64,000 bases of DNA from Xiheicaenibacterium sp046351325. Its GTDB lineage: Bacteria > Myxococcota_A > Polyangia > Polyangiales > Polyangiaceae. Shown piece after piece: positions 17,647-26,599 of the stretch (the stretch's first letter is position 1; each line of letters starts with the position of its first letter). Position numbers and translations under genes: made by a program. Under the pieces are notes generated by a model that saw only the letters and a list, made by a program, of their open reading frames with translations, had not been told where the DNA came from and ran no database searches. The stretch is from contig JAXLYR010000028.1 in the NCBI GenBank assembly GCA_046351325.1, positions 16,344 to 80,343 on the forward strand. The letters are read 5' to 3'.

Positions 17647-18636
17647 ATGGCTCGCTTCGAGAAGGCGCTCTGGCTCGCGGCGACCGCGCTCGTCGCCTTA
17701 CAAGGTTGTAGCGATTCGACGACCGATCCCACGGGGACGGGCGCGACCAGTTCGACCAGCTCGGGTGGCGCGAGCGGCGGCTCGAGCAGCTCGGGTGGCT
17801 CGAGCAGCGCGGGCGGCGCCCCGAACTGCCCGAAATGTGAGGACACCCTCACGTTCTCGATCCCGTCGGATGGCTCGATCGACGAGACCTCGGGCATCGC
17901 GGCCAGCAAGCTCCACCCGGGCGCGTTCTACGTGCACAACGACTCGGGCGACAGCGCGCGCTTCTTCGCGATCGACGAAACGGGCGCCGACCTCGGGACC
18001 TTCAACGTGACGGGCGGCGTCGCGACCGACTGGGAGGCCGTCGGCCGAGGCCCCTGCCCCGACCCGACGAAGAGCTGCCTCTTCTTCGGCGACGTCGGCG
18101 ACAACTCCGAGAACCGCACCGACTACACGATTGTCCGCGTCGAGGAGCCCTCGCCGCTCCCGAACGGCGGCGGCCACGACATCACCGGCCAGACCTTCCA
18201 CTTCAAATATCCCGACGGCTCCCATGATTGTGAGGCGCTCGTCGTCGACCCGACCACCGCGCAAATCACCCTGCTCACGAAGAGCATGAGCGCGACACGG
18301 CTCTATCAGCTGCCAGCGACGCTCGACGCCGCGAGCACCATGACCGCGACCTACGTGGGCGACGCCACCGTCCCGGACCTCATGCCGCTGGTCACCGACG
18401 CGAGCTTCTCGCCGCTCCGGTCGGGCATCCTCGTCCGCACGTACATCAACATTCACTATTACGCCGTCAAAGCCGACGAGACGGTCGCACAGGCCCTCGC
18501 GCGTGAGCCCTGCTCCGTCCCCACGCCGTTCGAGACGCAGGGTGAGGCCGTCACTTTCCTCGCGGACAACTCCGGGTTTCGCACGCTCAGCGAGGGCGCG
18601 AACCAAGCGCTGAAGGGCGCGAGCTGCGCGTTTTGA
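17647..18636 (+). CDS. Secreted lipoprotein, probable beta-propeller-like, unknown function
   Basis: The protein has 329 residues, with signal peptide and lipobox LQGC (Cys21) followed by a Ser/Gly/Thr spacer to about residue 60. The rest contains DETSGIAASKLHPGAFYVHNDSGD and FFAIDETGADLGTF. This resembles the esterase-like/SdiA-regulated family of secreted propeller proteins (HNDSGDS motif), but I cannot name it firmly. Its stop overlaps the TTG start of the next gene (TTGA), and it starts 11 bases after the ArsA-like gene, so the three form one operon. Confidence 0.78.
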   Translation: MARFEKALWLAATALVALQGCSDSTTDPTGTGATSSTSSGGASGGSSSSGGSSSAGGAPNCPKCEDTLTFSIPSDGSIDETSGIAASKLHPGAFYVHNDSGDSARFFAIDETGADLGTFNVTGGVATDWEAVGRGPCPDPTKSCLFFGDVGDNSENRTDYTIVRVEEPSPLPNGGGHDITGQTFHFKYPDGSHDCEALVVDPTTAQITLLTKSMSATRLYQLPATLDAASTMTATYVGDATVPDLMPLVTDASFSPLRSGILVRTYINIHYYAVKADETVAQALAREPCSVPTPFETQGEAVTFLADNSGFRTLSEGANQALKGASCAF

Positions 18637-19613
18637 TTCACCCGCTCGATCACCTCTTCGCCCGACACGCCGCGCGCCGGCGCATGTTCACCGAGGGCTG
18701 GGGCGACACGAGCGCGCTCGACGGCTTCCACCCCGAGGCCATCGCCCCCGAATCGATTGGAGCACCAACGATTCGGTTCGGCGCCCCGCGCCCGCATCCC
18801 ACCGATCGGGCGCAGCTCGTCCGCGACGGCTGGTTCGAATCGCCTGCGCCCAACCTGCCGAGCGAGCTCCGCGCGGCGCACGTCAGGTTGCTGCGGCGGC
18901 CCGGCAACGACGCGGTCTGCGTGGTCTTCGCCGGCTCTCGCGACGAGGGCTACGCCCTCCGCGCGAGCCTCTTCGGGCCGCTCACGCACGCCGCAGTCGA
19001 TCTGCTCCTCTTGGAGAATCCGTACTACGGCCGCCGCCGCGCCCTCGGCGCGCGCGACGCGAACGTGGCCACCGTCGCCGACCAAGCGCGCATGAACATC
19101 GCCGCGCTCTTCGAAGCGATCGCGCTCCTGCGCTGGGCCGAGCGCGCTGGCTACACGCGACTCGGGGTCGCCGGTTACAGCATGGGAGGTTACCTCGCGG
19201 CGCTCGCGGGTGCGCTCGAGCGGCGCCCGATCGCGGTCGCTGCGCTCGCCGCGGGGGCCGATCCAGCGCCCGTCTACACGCGCGGACTCTTGTCGAAGAG
19301 CGTGGATTTCACCGCGCTCGCGCGCGATGACGGCGATGAGCGCGCCGCACGCGAGCGGCTGCGAGCGCTGTTCACGCGCGCCGATCTCACGGCGCTCCCG
19401 CGCCCGGCTGCGCCGCACGCGACCGTCGTGGTCGGCATGGCGGGAGACGGCTACGTCCCACCCGAAGAGACCGCGCGACTCGCTCGCTATTGGCTCGACG
19501 CGCCACCGATCACGCTGCCCTCGGGGCACGTGGCCGGCGTCTTCACCGAGCGCGCTGGCCTGCGAAAAGCCATCGCGCGCGCGTTCGAAGCGCTCACATC
19601 ACGTCGAGCATGA
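18633..19613 (+). CDS. ABHD18-like alpha/beta hydrolase
   Basis: The protein has 326 residues. It has the nucleophile elbow GYSMGG (Ser183), VCVVFAGSRDEGY near residue 95 (oxyanion strand), LENPYYGRRR, and a late GHVAGVF that carries the catalytic His. This is the pattern of the ABHD18/DUF2048 family. The substrate is unknown. The start is TTG at 18633, overlapping the preceding stop; Met17 could be an alternative start. The 3' end overlaps the convergent MlaE gene by 20 bases (19594-19613), leaving no room for a terminator. Confidence 0.82.
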   Translation: MIHPLDHLFARHAARRRMFTEGWGDTSALDGFHPEAIAPESIGAPTIRFGAPRPHPTDRAQLVRDGWFESPAPNLPSELRAAHVRLLRRPGNDAVCVVFAGSRDEGYALRASLFGPLTHAAVDLLLLENPYYGRRRALGARDANVATVADQARMNIAALFEAIALLRWAERAGYTRLGVAGYSMGGYLAALAGALERRPIAVAALAAGADPAPVYTRGLLSKSVDFTALARDDGDERAARERLRALFTRADLTALPRPAAPHATVVVGMAGDGYVPPEETARLARYWLDAPPITLPSGHVAGVFTERAGLRKAIARAFEALTSRRA

Positions 19614-20394
19614 TCTGCGTGAGGATGTAGTTCGCGATGAGGATCGCGACGCAGCTCTCCACGACCGCGCGGGTCGTCGCGAGCCCCACGCCGCGCGCGC
19701 CGCCCGACGCGAAGAAGCCGTGCCGACAGCTGATGCTCGTCAAAATGAAGCCGAACACCGTGCTCTTGATGAGGCCCATCGTCAGGTCCTTCGGCACGGC
19801 GAGGTCGCGGATGCTCTGCAGCCAAATGCCGAGATCGAGCTCGAGCCAGAGCACCGCGACGACATAAGACCCAATCATCCCGAGCGCCGAATAGAGCGCG
19901 CAGAGGAGCGGCAGCATCACGACCGAAGCGAAGAGCCGCGGCGAGAGGAGATATTGCACGGGGCTCACGCCCATCGTCGTCACCGCGTCGATTTGCTCGG
20001 TGACGCGCATGTTGCCGAGTTCGGCCGCCATCGCGCTGCCCGCGCGCGCCGTGACCATGATCGCGGTGAAGACGGGCGCGAGCTCACGCAGGAGCGAGAC
20101 CGCCACGATGCCGCCGACGCGCCCCTCCGCGCTGAAGGCGCGCAGCGCGTAGACCGTCTGCAGCGTGACGACCATGCCGCTGAACGTGCCCGTCAGCGCG
20201 ACGATCGCGACGGACTGCACGCCGATGAACTCCATCGCGGCGAAGAGCTGGCCGAGCCGATAGGGCGGACGGATGAGCCAATAGATCGTGCGCGACGTGA
20301 GCGAGATCCAGCTCCCGAGGTTGTCGAGCCAGAGCAGGACCGGTTCGAAGAACGCGATCAGGAAGCTCTTCTTTCGCGCCCCGTCCTCCTCCAC
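19594..20394 (-). CDS. MlaE-family ABC transporter permease
   Basis: The protein has 266 residues with about five or six hydrophobic helices and the MlaE signature region: LRELAPVFTAIMVTARAGSAMAAELG, EQIDAVTTMGVSP and a C-terminal ATTRAVVESCVAILIANYILT. Such permeases move phospholipids or related lipids between inner and outer membranes together with an MlaF ATPase and MlaD MCE protein. Neither is in the window, so this is an orphan permease here. The start is GTG. It follows the methyltransferase gene on the same strand (30 bases). Confidence 0.9.
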   Translation of the reverse strand: MEEDGARKKSFLIAFFEPVLLWLDNLGSWISLTSRTIYWLIRPPYRLGQLFAAMEFIGVQSVAIVALTGTFSGMVVTLQTVYALRAFSAEGRVGGIVAVSLLRELAPVFTAIMVTARAGSAMAAELGNMRVTEQIDAVTTMGVSPVQYLLSPRLFASVVMLPLLCALYSALGMIGSYVVAVLWLELDLGIWLQSIRDLAVPKDLTMGLIKSTVFGFILTSISCRHGFFASGGARGVGLATTRAVVESCVAILIANYILTQIMLDVM

Positions 20395-20424
20395 GGCGCT
20401 GAGGTTCTAACATGGTTCGAGCTC

Positions 20425-21189
20425 TCAGGGCTCGTTCACGCAGAGGCGCATTCCCGCGTCGAAGCTCTCGAGCGCGCGGAGTGTTCCGTTCGCTCGATCC
20501 CACGCGCCGCTCTCGAGGTCTCGCGCGACAGCAGCCACCACGCGGTCCACGACAGACTCCGGCATACGGGCGAAACCCGATGTCGCAGCGCGCGCCGCTG
20601 GGTCGAGGACGCGCTCGGGGTGCGCCCAAAACGACATGAGCGACCAGTCCGGAGTGTCTCGCGGGATCGGGACGACCTCCACGCGAGTCGTGCCGCCGAG
20701 CATTCGCCCGATGTCGGCGGGCATTGGAAAGATCCGCCGATCGAGCTCGTCGACCTCTTCGAGGTAGTCGCGCATGAGCCACATCTCGCCGCTCACCGTC
20801 GGATCGCAGGTCACGATGACGACGGGCCCGCGAGCGACCCGACGCATCTCCTCGAGGCCGCGCTGGAGCTCGTCGTCCCAATGGTGGATGGTGAGCACCG
20901 CCATCGCAGCATCGACCGCGCGATCGCGGAGCGGGAGCGCACCAGCGCTCGCGCGAATGGCCGGTACGCGATCGGCTGGGCGCTGCGCGGCCATGACGTC
21001 GCTCGGCTCGATCGCGACGACGTAGCGATCGCGCGGCTCGTAGCTCCCCGCGCCGGCACCGACGTTGACCACGCTGCGCGCGGCGCCGAGCGCGCCGAGG
21101 ATTCGCTCGCAGAGCCGCGGGTCCTCGCGCCGGGTGCTGGCGTAGCCGGCGCCGATATGCTGATAGCGAGGAGCCATATCTTCGGACAT
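20425..21189 (-). CDS. Class I SAM-dependent methyltransferase
   Basis: The protein has 254 residues, with SAM-binding motif I VVNVGAGAGSYEP near residue 40, VAIEPSDVM (motif II acidic residue), and LTIHHWDDE in the position of the UbiE/Methyltransf_11 post-motif. The substrate is unknown. The ATG at 21189 lies 4 bases after the stop of the (frame-corrected) glycosyltransferase gene, so the two are co-translated. Adjacent glycosyltransferase and MlaE permease genes suggest a lipid or glycan substrate, but that is inference. Confidence 0.85.
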   Translation of the reverse strand: MSEDMAPRYQHIGAGYASTRREDPRLCERILGALGAARSVVNVGAGAGSYEPRDRYVVAIEPSDVMAAQRPADRVPAIRASAGALPLRDRAVDAAMAVLTIHHWDDELQRGLEEMRRVARGPVVIVTCDPTVSGEMWLMRDYLEEVDELDRRIFPMPADIGRMLGGTTRVEVVPIPRDTPDWSLMSFWAHPERVLDPAARAATSGFARMPESVVDRVVAAVARDLESGAWDRANGTLRALESFDAGMRLCVNEP

Positions 21190-21193
21190 GGGA

Positions 21194-22313
21194 TCACCAG
21201 GTGATGCGCTGCGCCCCGCGCACGAAGCGCCCGAGGCCCACGAGCGCGGCCGAGTTCATCATCACGAACGTGCGCGCGACCGCGCCGAATCGACCCGCGC
21301 GGGCCGGCCGCGGCGAGCAAATAGAAGCCTGTCTGGCCCGCGACGAGCCCGCGACAAATCCAGGTCGCGGACGCGCCGCGCCCGATGGATGGCCCCATCG
21401 CGCCGCGCACGGACGCCGCCGCGAGGCCGCCGAGCATCCACGGCCCCGCGAGCCGCAAGATCTTGTGGGAGAAGGTCTCGAACCAGGATGGATTGAGCAC
21501 CGGAATCAGGAGCTCGGGCATCCGCGCGAAGAGCTGATAATTGCCCGCGAGCGTCCGAGCCTTGCGACCGAACTCCCGATCATCGTCGAAGGCCAAGTCG
21601 GTCGCGACCGCGTCCTTCTCGAAGAGCACACGCTTACCGTCGAGTCGCACGCGCATTGGGGTGTAGAGGTCGTCGAGGATGATGTCCGCCGGGAGCTCCC
21701 TCAAGAGCTCTCGTCGAATGGCATAGATGGGCCCGGTGACACCGACCATGCTGCGGAACTTCGCCTCTTGTTCGCGAATCCAGTTCTCGTATTTCCAATA
21801 GACGCCCGCGCCGGCCTCACCCTCGAGGACCAGATTGCCCGAGACGGCCCCGACAGTAGGGTCCGCGAAATGCTGGACAAGGGCCCGGAGCGCCCCGCGC
21901 GCGAGCGGCTGTCGAGAGTCCGTCATCAAGAGGACATCGCCGGCCGCGACCTCGCGCATCCTGTTGAGGCCGGTCGGCTTGCCACCGCGCGACTCGGCCT
22001 TGAGCGGGCGAATCCGCGGTTCGGCCGCCGCGCGTCGCGCGATGATCTCTGCGGTCTTGTCGGTCGAGCAGTCGTCGTAGATCAGGATCTCGAGCTTGTC
22101 GGCGGGGTAGTCGAGCGCGAGGAGGCTATCGAGCTTCGCGTCGAGATAAGCCTCCACGTTGAAGGCCGGGAGGAGCACGCTCACCATCGGGGAGTGCTCC
22201 GGATCGCGGATCGTCTCGAGCGGCGCGACGCGGGCGAGGATACCGATCGCCAGCGGATAGCCGACATACGTGTAAGCGAGCAGGCCGAGCGGAGCGAGCG
22301 GGAGCGAGGACAT
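21194..22313 (-). CDS. GT2-family glycosyltransferase with apparent frameshift near the 3' end
   Basis: The protein begins with a membrane helix (MSSLPLAPLGLLAYTYVGYP) and then a GT-A domain: VSVLLPAFNVEAYL, YDDCSTDKTAEI, LLMTDSRQPL, a WIREQEAK stretch and DDLYTPMR. C-terminal helices follow up to FYLLAAAG. After this the open frame turns Arg-rich. The natural ending, ARTFVMMNSAALVGLGRF then GAQRITW and TGA at 21194-21196, lies in another frame. The span is 373 codons plus one extra base, so one base too many near 21301-21303 (a GGG run on the plus strand) explains it. This is either a sequencing error or a real inactivating indel. The uncorrected frame runs on to 20811. ATG 22313 was chosen over an upstream GTG. 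Confidence 0.8.
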
Positions 22314-22385
22314 GGGGGCTCGCGACTTTAGCAGCACGCCGGACGCTCGTCGTGAGCGCCCGGGGCCGAGGTGCGCAGCCGACTC

Positions 22386-24215
22386 TCAGCGCCGACGGCG
22401 ACGCGCAAGAGCGACGGCGGAGAGCCCGAGCATCAAGCTCCACGCCGGCGCGCGCGACAGGTCCGAGGCTGCGACAACACAAGAGCAGCCGTCGTCTCCA
22501 CCATCGTCCGATCCCCCGCCGCCTGCTGCCGCACCGCCCGCCGGAGCGCCGCCAGCGGCCGCACCGCCCGCCGAGGCGCCACCCGCCGAGGCGCCACCCG
22601 CCGAGGCACCACCCGCCGAGGCGCCACCGGTCGGTGCCGCGCCGCCCGCGCCCCCTGCGCCACCGCTGCCGGTAGTGTCTATAACATTGTAGGTCTCATC
22701 GGCGGAGCAGGTCTCGTTTTTGCTGCGATCCACCGCGCAAACGCGGAAGGTTTGAGGTCCAACGGTCGACGTCGGCAGCTCGACGCGGGAGAGGTCACCG
22801 CCCACCGCCCACCCCTCGACGGGCGTCGCCGCGCCGCTCGGGTCGATTACCGCATAGACTCGCGCGAGCTCGGGACCGTCGTCCGTCACTGTGCGGTCCG
22901 AGACCGCGAAGAGGACGGGCGCTGTGCCGCCGAGATTCGCGTCGGGGACGGTGCTGACCGCGATGATTCGAGGCGGGACGGAGTCGACGGGCATCGACGA
23001 GTTGCCGAAATAGACCTCGTCCGAGCTCGAACACTCCCCCTGTGAGGTCACGAGGTCGAGCCGGTCGTCACCGTTCAAGTCGCCGAACTCGCCCCAAAGG
23101 CTGCAGTTCGTCGGCCCGGGGAAGGCCCCCGAAATGAACGTGAAGTGGCCCGTACCGTCGTTTTGCAGATATCGCTCGGGCGAGCCCAACGAGATCACGA
23201 CCGCATCGAGGTCACCGTCCGCGTCGATGTCGACGCAGACGACGCCGTTGTCGTCCGCGCCAATGTTCCCGGAGACGCGCGCGCTGGTCTCGTCCGTGAA
23301 GTGGCCGCTCCCGTCGTTGATCTGTAGTTGCTCGGTGTAGTTGCCGCCGATGTTGTCGATCCAGAGATCGAGGTCGCCGTCATTGTCCACGTCACACGGC
23401 GCGACGTTGTAATGGTAGTTACTGCCCGGCCCGGGCGGCGCGAGCGTGCCGCCCGCAGCGAACTTGCCGCTACCGTCGTTCAGCCAGAGGGCCCCTGTCC
23501 CGCCCGAGTGCGCGTTGATCACGAGGTCGAGATCGAAGTCGCGATCGACGTCGGCGAACTCGACGTCGTCGATGTCGTTGCCATTGATGGTGGTCGGGAG
23601 GGCGTTCGCGGCCTCCGTGAAATGGCCAGTACCGTCATTGAGGTAGAGGTGGCCGAACGGCGGGCCGTTCGTCGAATATCCATCCGACGAGAAGATGTCG
23701 AGGTCACCGTCGCCGTCGACGTCGCCCATGCGCGCGGCGCCCCCTTGCGGACTCGCGACTAGGCGCGACGGCGCTTCGTCCATGAACGTGCCCCCGTCGT
23801 TGATGAGCAACACCGCGGGCGAACCGTCCCCCTGAGGCCCGAAGATGTCCAAATCGCCGTCGTGGTCGACGTCTCCGAGCGCCACTTGATGGTGCGCGCC
23901 GGCGTAGTTGCCCAGCGCGGACGCTGACACGTTGGTAAAGTTACCGTTCCCGTCGTTCGCGTAGAGGACGAGCGGCTCGGTGGAGGACGAGCCGCCGAAG
24001 AAGTCAGGGTAGTTGACGAGCAACAGATCGAGGTCGCCGTCCGAGTCCATGTCGGCGAGCCGCATGTGATTGGTCCAACACCCCTGGCCGCTGCAGGCCT
24101 GCGGGTCCAATGCATCGGTGACCAAATTGACGACCGTCTGGGCCTGGCTGGTGGCCGCTGTCAGGGCGACCGAGAGCGAGACCGTGAGACCGATTGAGAG
24201 GCGGAAGCAACGCAT
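22386..24215 (-). CDS. FG-GAP/VCBS repeat surface protein with MYXO-CTERM tail
   Basis: The protein has 609 residues. A signal peptide (MRCFRLSIGLTVSLSVAL, cleaved near SQAQ) is followed by about seven FG-GAP-like repeats with Ca-binding DxDxDGDLD cores (DMDSDGDLD, DVDGDGDLD, DIDADGDLD), forming a beta-propeller of the integrin-alpha type. A GGASA-repeat spacer and the classical MYXO-CTERM end come next: DDGCSCVV, helix SLMLGLSAVALA, then RRRRR. Proteins with this tail are sorted to the surface in myxobacteria by a dedicated processing system. ATG 24215 gives the signal peptide; the longer open frame adds an Arg-rich leader. It is divergent from the gene at 24265 across only 49 bases. Confidence 0.9.
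   Translation of the reverse strand: MRCFRLSIGLTVSLSVALTAATSQAQTVVNLVTDALDPQACSGQGCWTNHMRLADMDSDGDLDLLLVNYPDFFGGSSSTEPLVLYANDGNGNFTNVSASALGNYAGAHHQVALGDVDHDGDLDIFGPQGDGSPAVLLINDGGTFMDEAPSRLVASPQGGAARMGDVDGDGDLDIFSSDGYSTNGPPFGHLYLNDGTGHFTEAANALPTTINGNDIDDVEFADVDRDFDLDLVINAHSGGTGALWLNDGSGKFAAGGTLAPPGPGSNYHYNVAPCDVDNDGDLDLWIDNIGGNYTEQLQINDGSGHFTDETSARVSGNIGADDNGVVCVDIDADGDLDAVVISLGSPERYLQNDGTGHFTFISGAFPGPTNCSLWGEFGDLNGDDRLDLVTSQGECSSSDEVYFGNSSMPVDSVPPRIIAVSTVPDANLGGTAPVLFAVSDRTVTDDGPELARVYAVIDPSGAATPVEGWAVGGDLSRVELPTSTVGPQTFRVCAVDRSKNETCSADETYNVIDTTGSGGAGGAGGAAPTGGASAGGASAGGASAGGASAGGAAAGGAPAGGAAAGGGGSDDGGDDGCSCVVAASDLSRAPAWSLMLGLSAVALARRRRR
22567..22626. repeat. Four 15-bp tandem repeats encoding GGASA units
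   Basis: Units of CCCGCCGAGGCGCCA occur four times in tandem, the third with one base changed (GGCACCA). Degenerate copies lie on both sides. They encode the flexible spacer just before the MYXO-CTERM tail. The 15-bp unit keeps the frame if copies are gained or lost. Confidence 0.8.
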
Positions 24216-24264
24216 CGGCGCAGCATACTGTAACCTCGCCCGAGCCTCGCCCGTTGTTCGGCCG

Positions 24265-24819
24265 ATGAAGCGCCCTCTCTTTGCCGTGTTCCTCCTCCTC
24301 GGAGCAAGCCAAACAGCGTGCGCGAAGCCGTGGCCGGTCGACACGCCACCCCCGGCGGTGGAACCCGCTCCGGCGCGCCTCAAGCGAGTCCGCGTCTATG
24401 TCCATCAGCTCCTCGGGACGCCCCAGAACGCGCAGGACCGGTGGGACTATTACAATATGTCTGGCTTGACGAGCGAGCTGCGAAAGGCCTTCATGAGCCA
24501 GCTGCAGTTGGCCGGTTACACAGTCATCGTCGACCGGAATATGCCGCACGACCTGACCGCGGTCATCCAGGCCGTATGGCCCAATGACCGGCCTGGGGTC
24601 GCGACCATGATCCTGACCGCCGCTGACGGTGCTGTCATCGAGCAACTGTCGGCCAGCATCCCATTCGTGGGGGAGCCTCCGCGGATCGAGTTCTTGGAGG
24701 GGGACGCCGCAGTCCAGCTCGTCGACGAGATGTCGGGCTCGACGAAGGTCTCGATTTTCGCCCAAGAGCTGAGCCAGCAAACCTCGAGGCCGCCGGCGGA
24801 CGCGACCATCGCGCGCTGA
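24265..24819 (+). CDS. Hypothetical secreted protein or lipoprotein
   Basis: The protein has 184 residues. The N-terminus MKRPLFAVFLLLGASQTAC looks like a signal peptide; the lipobox is imperfect (Gln at -3), so secretion is likely but lipidation uncertain. The body contains RVRVYVHQLLGTPQNAQD and LQLAGYTVIVDRNMPHDL, reminiscent of small periplasmic assembly-type lipoproteins (LpoB/CsgG-like fold), but I cannot assign a family. It sits 49 bases from the divergent FG-GAP gene, so the two promoters must overlap. It ends 4 bases before the next gene. Confidence 0.7.
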   Translation: MKRPLFAVFLLLGASQTACAKPWPVDTPPPAVEPAPARLKRVRVYVHQLLGTPQNAQDRWDYYNMSGLTSELRKAFMSQLQLAGYTVIVDRNMPHDLTAVIQAVWPNDRPGVATMILTAADGAVIEQLSASIPFVGEPPRIEFLEGDAAVQLVDEMSGSTKVSIFAQELSQQTSRPPADATIAR

Positions 24820-24823
24820 GGCG

Positions 24824-25666
24824 GTGCGCCGTATACTCGGCGGAGTGGACGACCTCGTCGAAGTCGGGAGCTACGACGATCGCGTGAGCGCAGAGCTGCG
24901 CCGGGCGCACCTGGCGAATCACGGGATCGAGTCCACTATCGTCGAGTCGCTCAGCACCCATCCAATCCTCAACATCGCGGCAGGCGGGGCGCGTCTACTC
25001 ACCAGCACCGCCGAGGCTGAGGCCGCGCGTGGCTTGCTCATCGAGCTCGAGGCTCGAACCACGGACGAGGAGGGCGAGGAGGTCCTCCGCTGCCCGCGCT
25101 GTGAGAGCGAATACGTCTACTTCGAAGCGGCGCGGCCTCGACCTTCGGCCGCGGTCGGCCCAGTGCTTACAGTCGCATCCGCGATGTCATTGGGGGGCAA
25201 ACAATGGCGGTGTCGCGAGTGCGAGCACACTTGGGGCAACGCAGCGCCAGACGCGATGAAGCGGACCGCGCTCCCCACGGGTGAGGCCAAGCCGGTGTTC
25301 CGGCTGAAGCGCACGCAGCTCCTCCAGGGTGGTCTCGTCGGCTTCTCCGCCGGGTTCGTCGTAGCCCTGCTCGCGGGCGCCTATCAACCGCTCCTCTTCT
25401 TCGGCCTCTTCGGGCTCGGGCTCGCGATAGGGCAGGCGCGGGTGACGCTGCTCTGCTCGGCGCCCAATTGTCGCGCGGAGCTCGATCGGCAGAATGACAA
25501 TTGCCCTCGATGCGGCGGCAAGATCGTCGGAGACATCGCGCGCGCGATCGACCACGGGCCGCGGGCCGCTGACTATCGACGAGCGCTCGCGGAGGAGACC
25601 GCGAAGCAGCTACAGCGCCGTAAGCGAAAGGCACGACGCGCCGCGCCCGAGCGCTCAGGTCCGTAG
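24824..25666 (+). CDS. DUF2007-like zinc-ribbon membrane protein
   Basis: The protein has 280 residues. The N-terminal 75 residues resemble the DUF2007 'putative signal transducing' domain (ELRRAHLANHGIESTIVES). A zinc ribbon follows (CPRCESEY then CRECEHTW), then two hydrophobic helices (about residues 165-205) and a second zinc ribbon (CSAPNC then CPRCGGKI), ending in a basic tail (QLQRRKRKARR). It is likely an inner-membrane protein with both ribbons in the cytoplasm. The first start is GTG 24824; GTG 24845, giving MDDLVEVGSYDD, fits the family better. Its 3' end overlaps the convergent gene by 12 bases. Confidence 0.75.
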   Translation: MRRILGGVDDLVEVGSYDDRVSAELRRAHLANHGIESTIVESLSTHPILNIAAGGARLLTSTAEAEAARGLLIELEARTTDEEGEEVLRCPRCESEYVYFEAARPRPSAAVGPVLTVASAMSLGGKQWRCRECEHTWGNAAPDAMKRTALPTGEAKPVFRLKRTQLLQGGLVGFSAGFVVALLAGAYQPLLFFGLFGLGLAIGQARVTLLCSAPNCRAELDRQNDNCPRCGGKIVGDIARAIDHGPRAADYRRALAEETAKQLQRRKRKARRAAPERSGP

Positions 25667-26599
25667 CGCGGTGAAGAGCTCCTGGGGAGCGAGCGGTCGC
25701 GTGACGAGGCCTTGCTCTCGGGCGTAGTCCAGCATCCCCATCAAGTCGTGTTGGTTCGCGGAGAGGCCCGGACTGAATGGGTCCTTGCCGAAGAAGCGGA
25801 GCTCCTCCTCGACGGGCGGCCAGGCGAAGCTCAGCCGATGGGACTCGCGCATGAATCGGCTGTAGAGCTCGCGTGACCGCGCGAGCGCGTCGTACAGACT
25901 GGTCGCGACCCAGGGGTGGCGGTCGAGGATCGACTGTTTGACGACGACGGCGTGCATGATCGGAAAGAGCCCGGTCGCTCGGTGATACGAGCGCTCTTCT
26001 CGCTCGTAGTCCGTAAACAATCTTGTAACGCGACCGCTCCCGTCGAGCCAGGCCTCGGGTAGGTCGGGCTGCACGAGCGCGTCGATCTCGCCCGACAAAA
26101 GGAGTCGTTCGAGGCTCTGCGAAGACGCGCGCTCGACCCTCACCCCCTCTGGCAGAGGGACAGCGACCCGCTCTTTGCCCGTCGTGACCCACGTGACGTC
26201 CTCGAGCGAGACGCCATATCCGTGGGCGAGGATCGCCTTGGCGAAGATGGCCAGAGAGTTCTGATAGCTGAGGAGCCCCACACGGCGCCCGACGAGGTCC
26301 CGCGGCGTCCGCACGTCCGAACCTGCGCGGACGAAGAAGAACCTGTGAGCGAACATCTTGCGAGTAAAGAACGGTATGGCTTGCATCCAATCGACGCCGC
26401 TCGCCCTGGCGACGAGGTACGAGCCCATCGAGAACTCGCTCGCGTCGTAGGCTCGGTCATCCATCATCCTCGAGTGTCGCGCGCCGCACTCGACGTGAAT
26501 GAGGTTCAAGTCGATACCCTCGGGCTCGACCTGGCGGTCGCGCAGGGGCCGCAGGTAGTCGTACTCGGCTGTAGCGAGCGTGATAGCGAGCTTGCTCAT
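25655..26599 (-). CDS. Periplasmic-binding-like protein, 4,5-dihydroxyphthalate decarboxylase family-like
   Basis: The protein has 314 residues. It starts LAITLATAEYDYLRPL and has EGIDLNLIHVECG, ASEFSMGSYL, FFVRAGSDVRTPRDLVGRRVG and VQPDLPEAW. This is the pattern of 4,5-dihydroxyphthalate decarboxylase-like proteins built on the type 2 substrate-binding fold. No signal peptide is seen, so it is cytoplasmic and probably an enzyme rather than a transporter subunit. It overlaps the cupin gene by ATGA (26596-26599), so it is made together with it. The substrate is unknown; a carboxylated aromatic is the family precedent. Confidence 0.78.
   Translation of the reverse strand: MSKLAITLATAEYDYLRPLRDRQVEPEGIDLNLIHVECGARHSRMMDDRAYDASEFSMGSYLVARASGVDWMQAIPFFTRKMFAHRFFFVRAGSDVRTPRDLVGRRVGLLSYQNSLAIFAKAILAHGYGVSLEDVTWVTTGKERVAVPLPEGVRVERASSQSLERLLLSGEIDALVQPDLPEAWLDGSGRVTRLFTDYEREERSYHRATGLFPIMHAVVVKQSILDRHPWVATSLYDALARSRELYSRFMRESHRLSFAWPPVEEELRFFGKDPFSPGLSANQHDLMGMLDYAREQGLVTRPLAPQELFTALRT

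Noticed and set aside
20811..21193. C-terminal extension of the glycosyltransferase frame beyond the natural stop
   Set aside because: The sequence after FYLLAAAG is Ser/Arg/Ala-rich and overlaps the methyltransferase out of frame. It is best explained by a one-base shift.
19210..21204. Plus-strand open frame of 664 codons across the hydrolase, MlaE and methyltransferase genes
   Set aside because: It spans three well-supported genes on either strand and has Arg/His-rich low-information sequence.
22567..22626. CRISPR-like direct repeats
   Set aside because: The units are 15 bp with no spacers and encode a GGASA protein linker.
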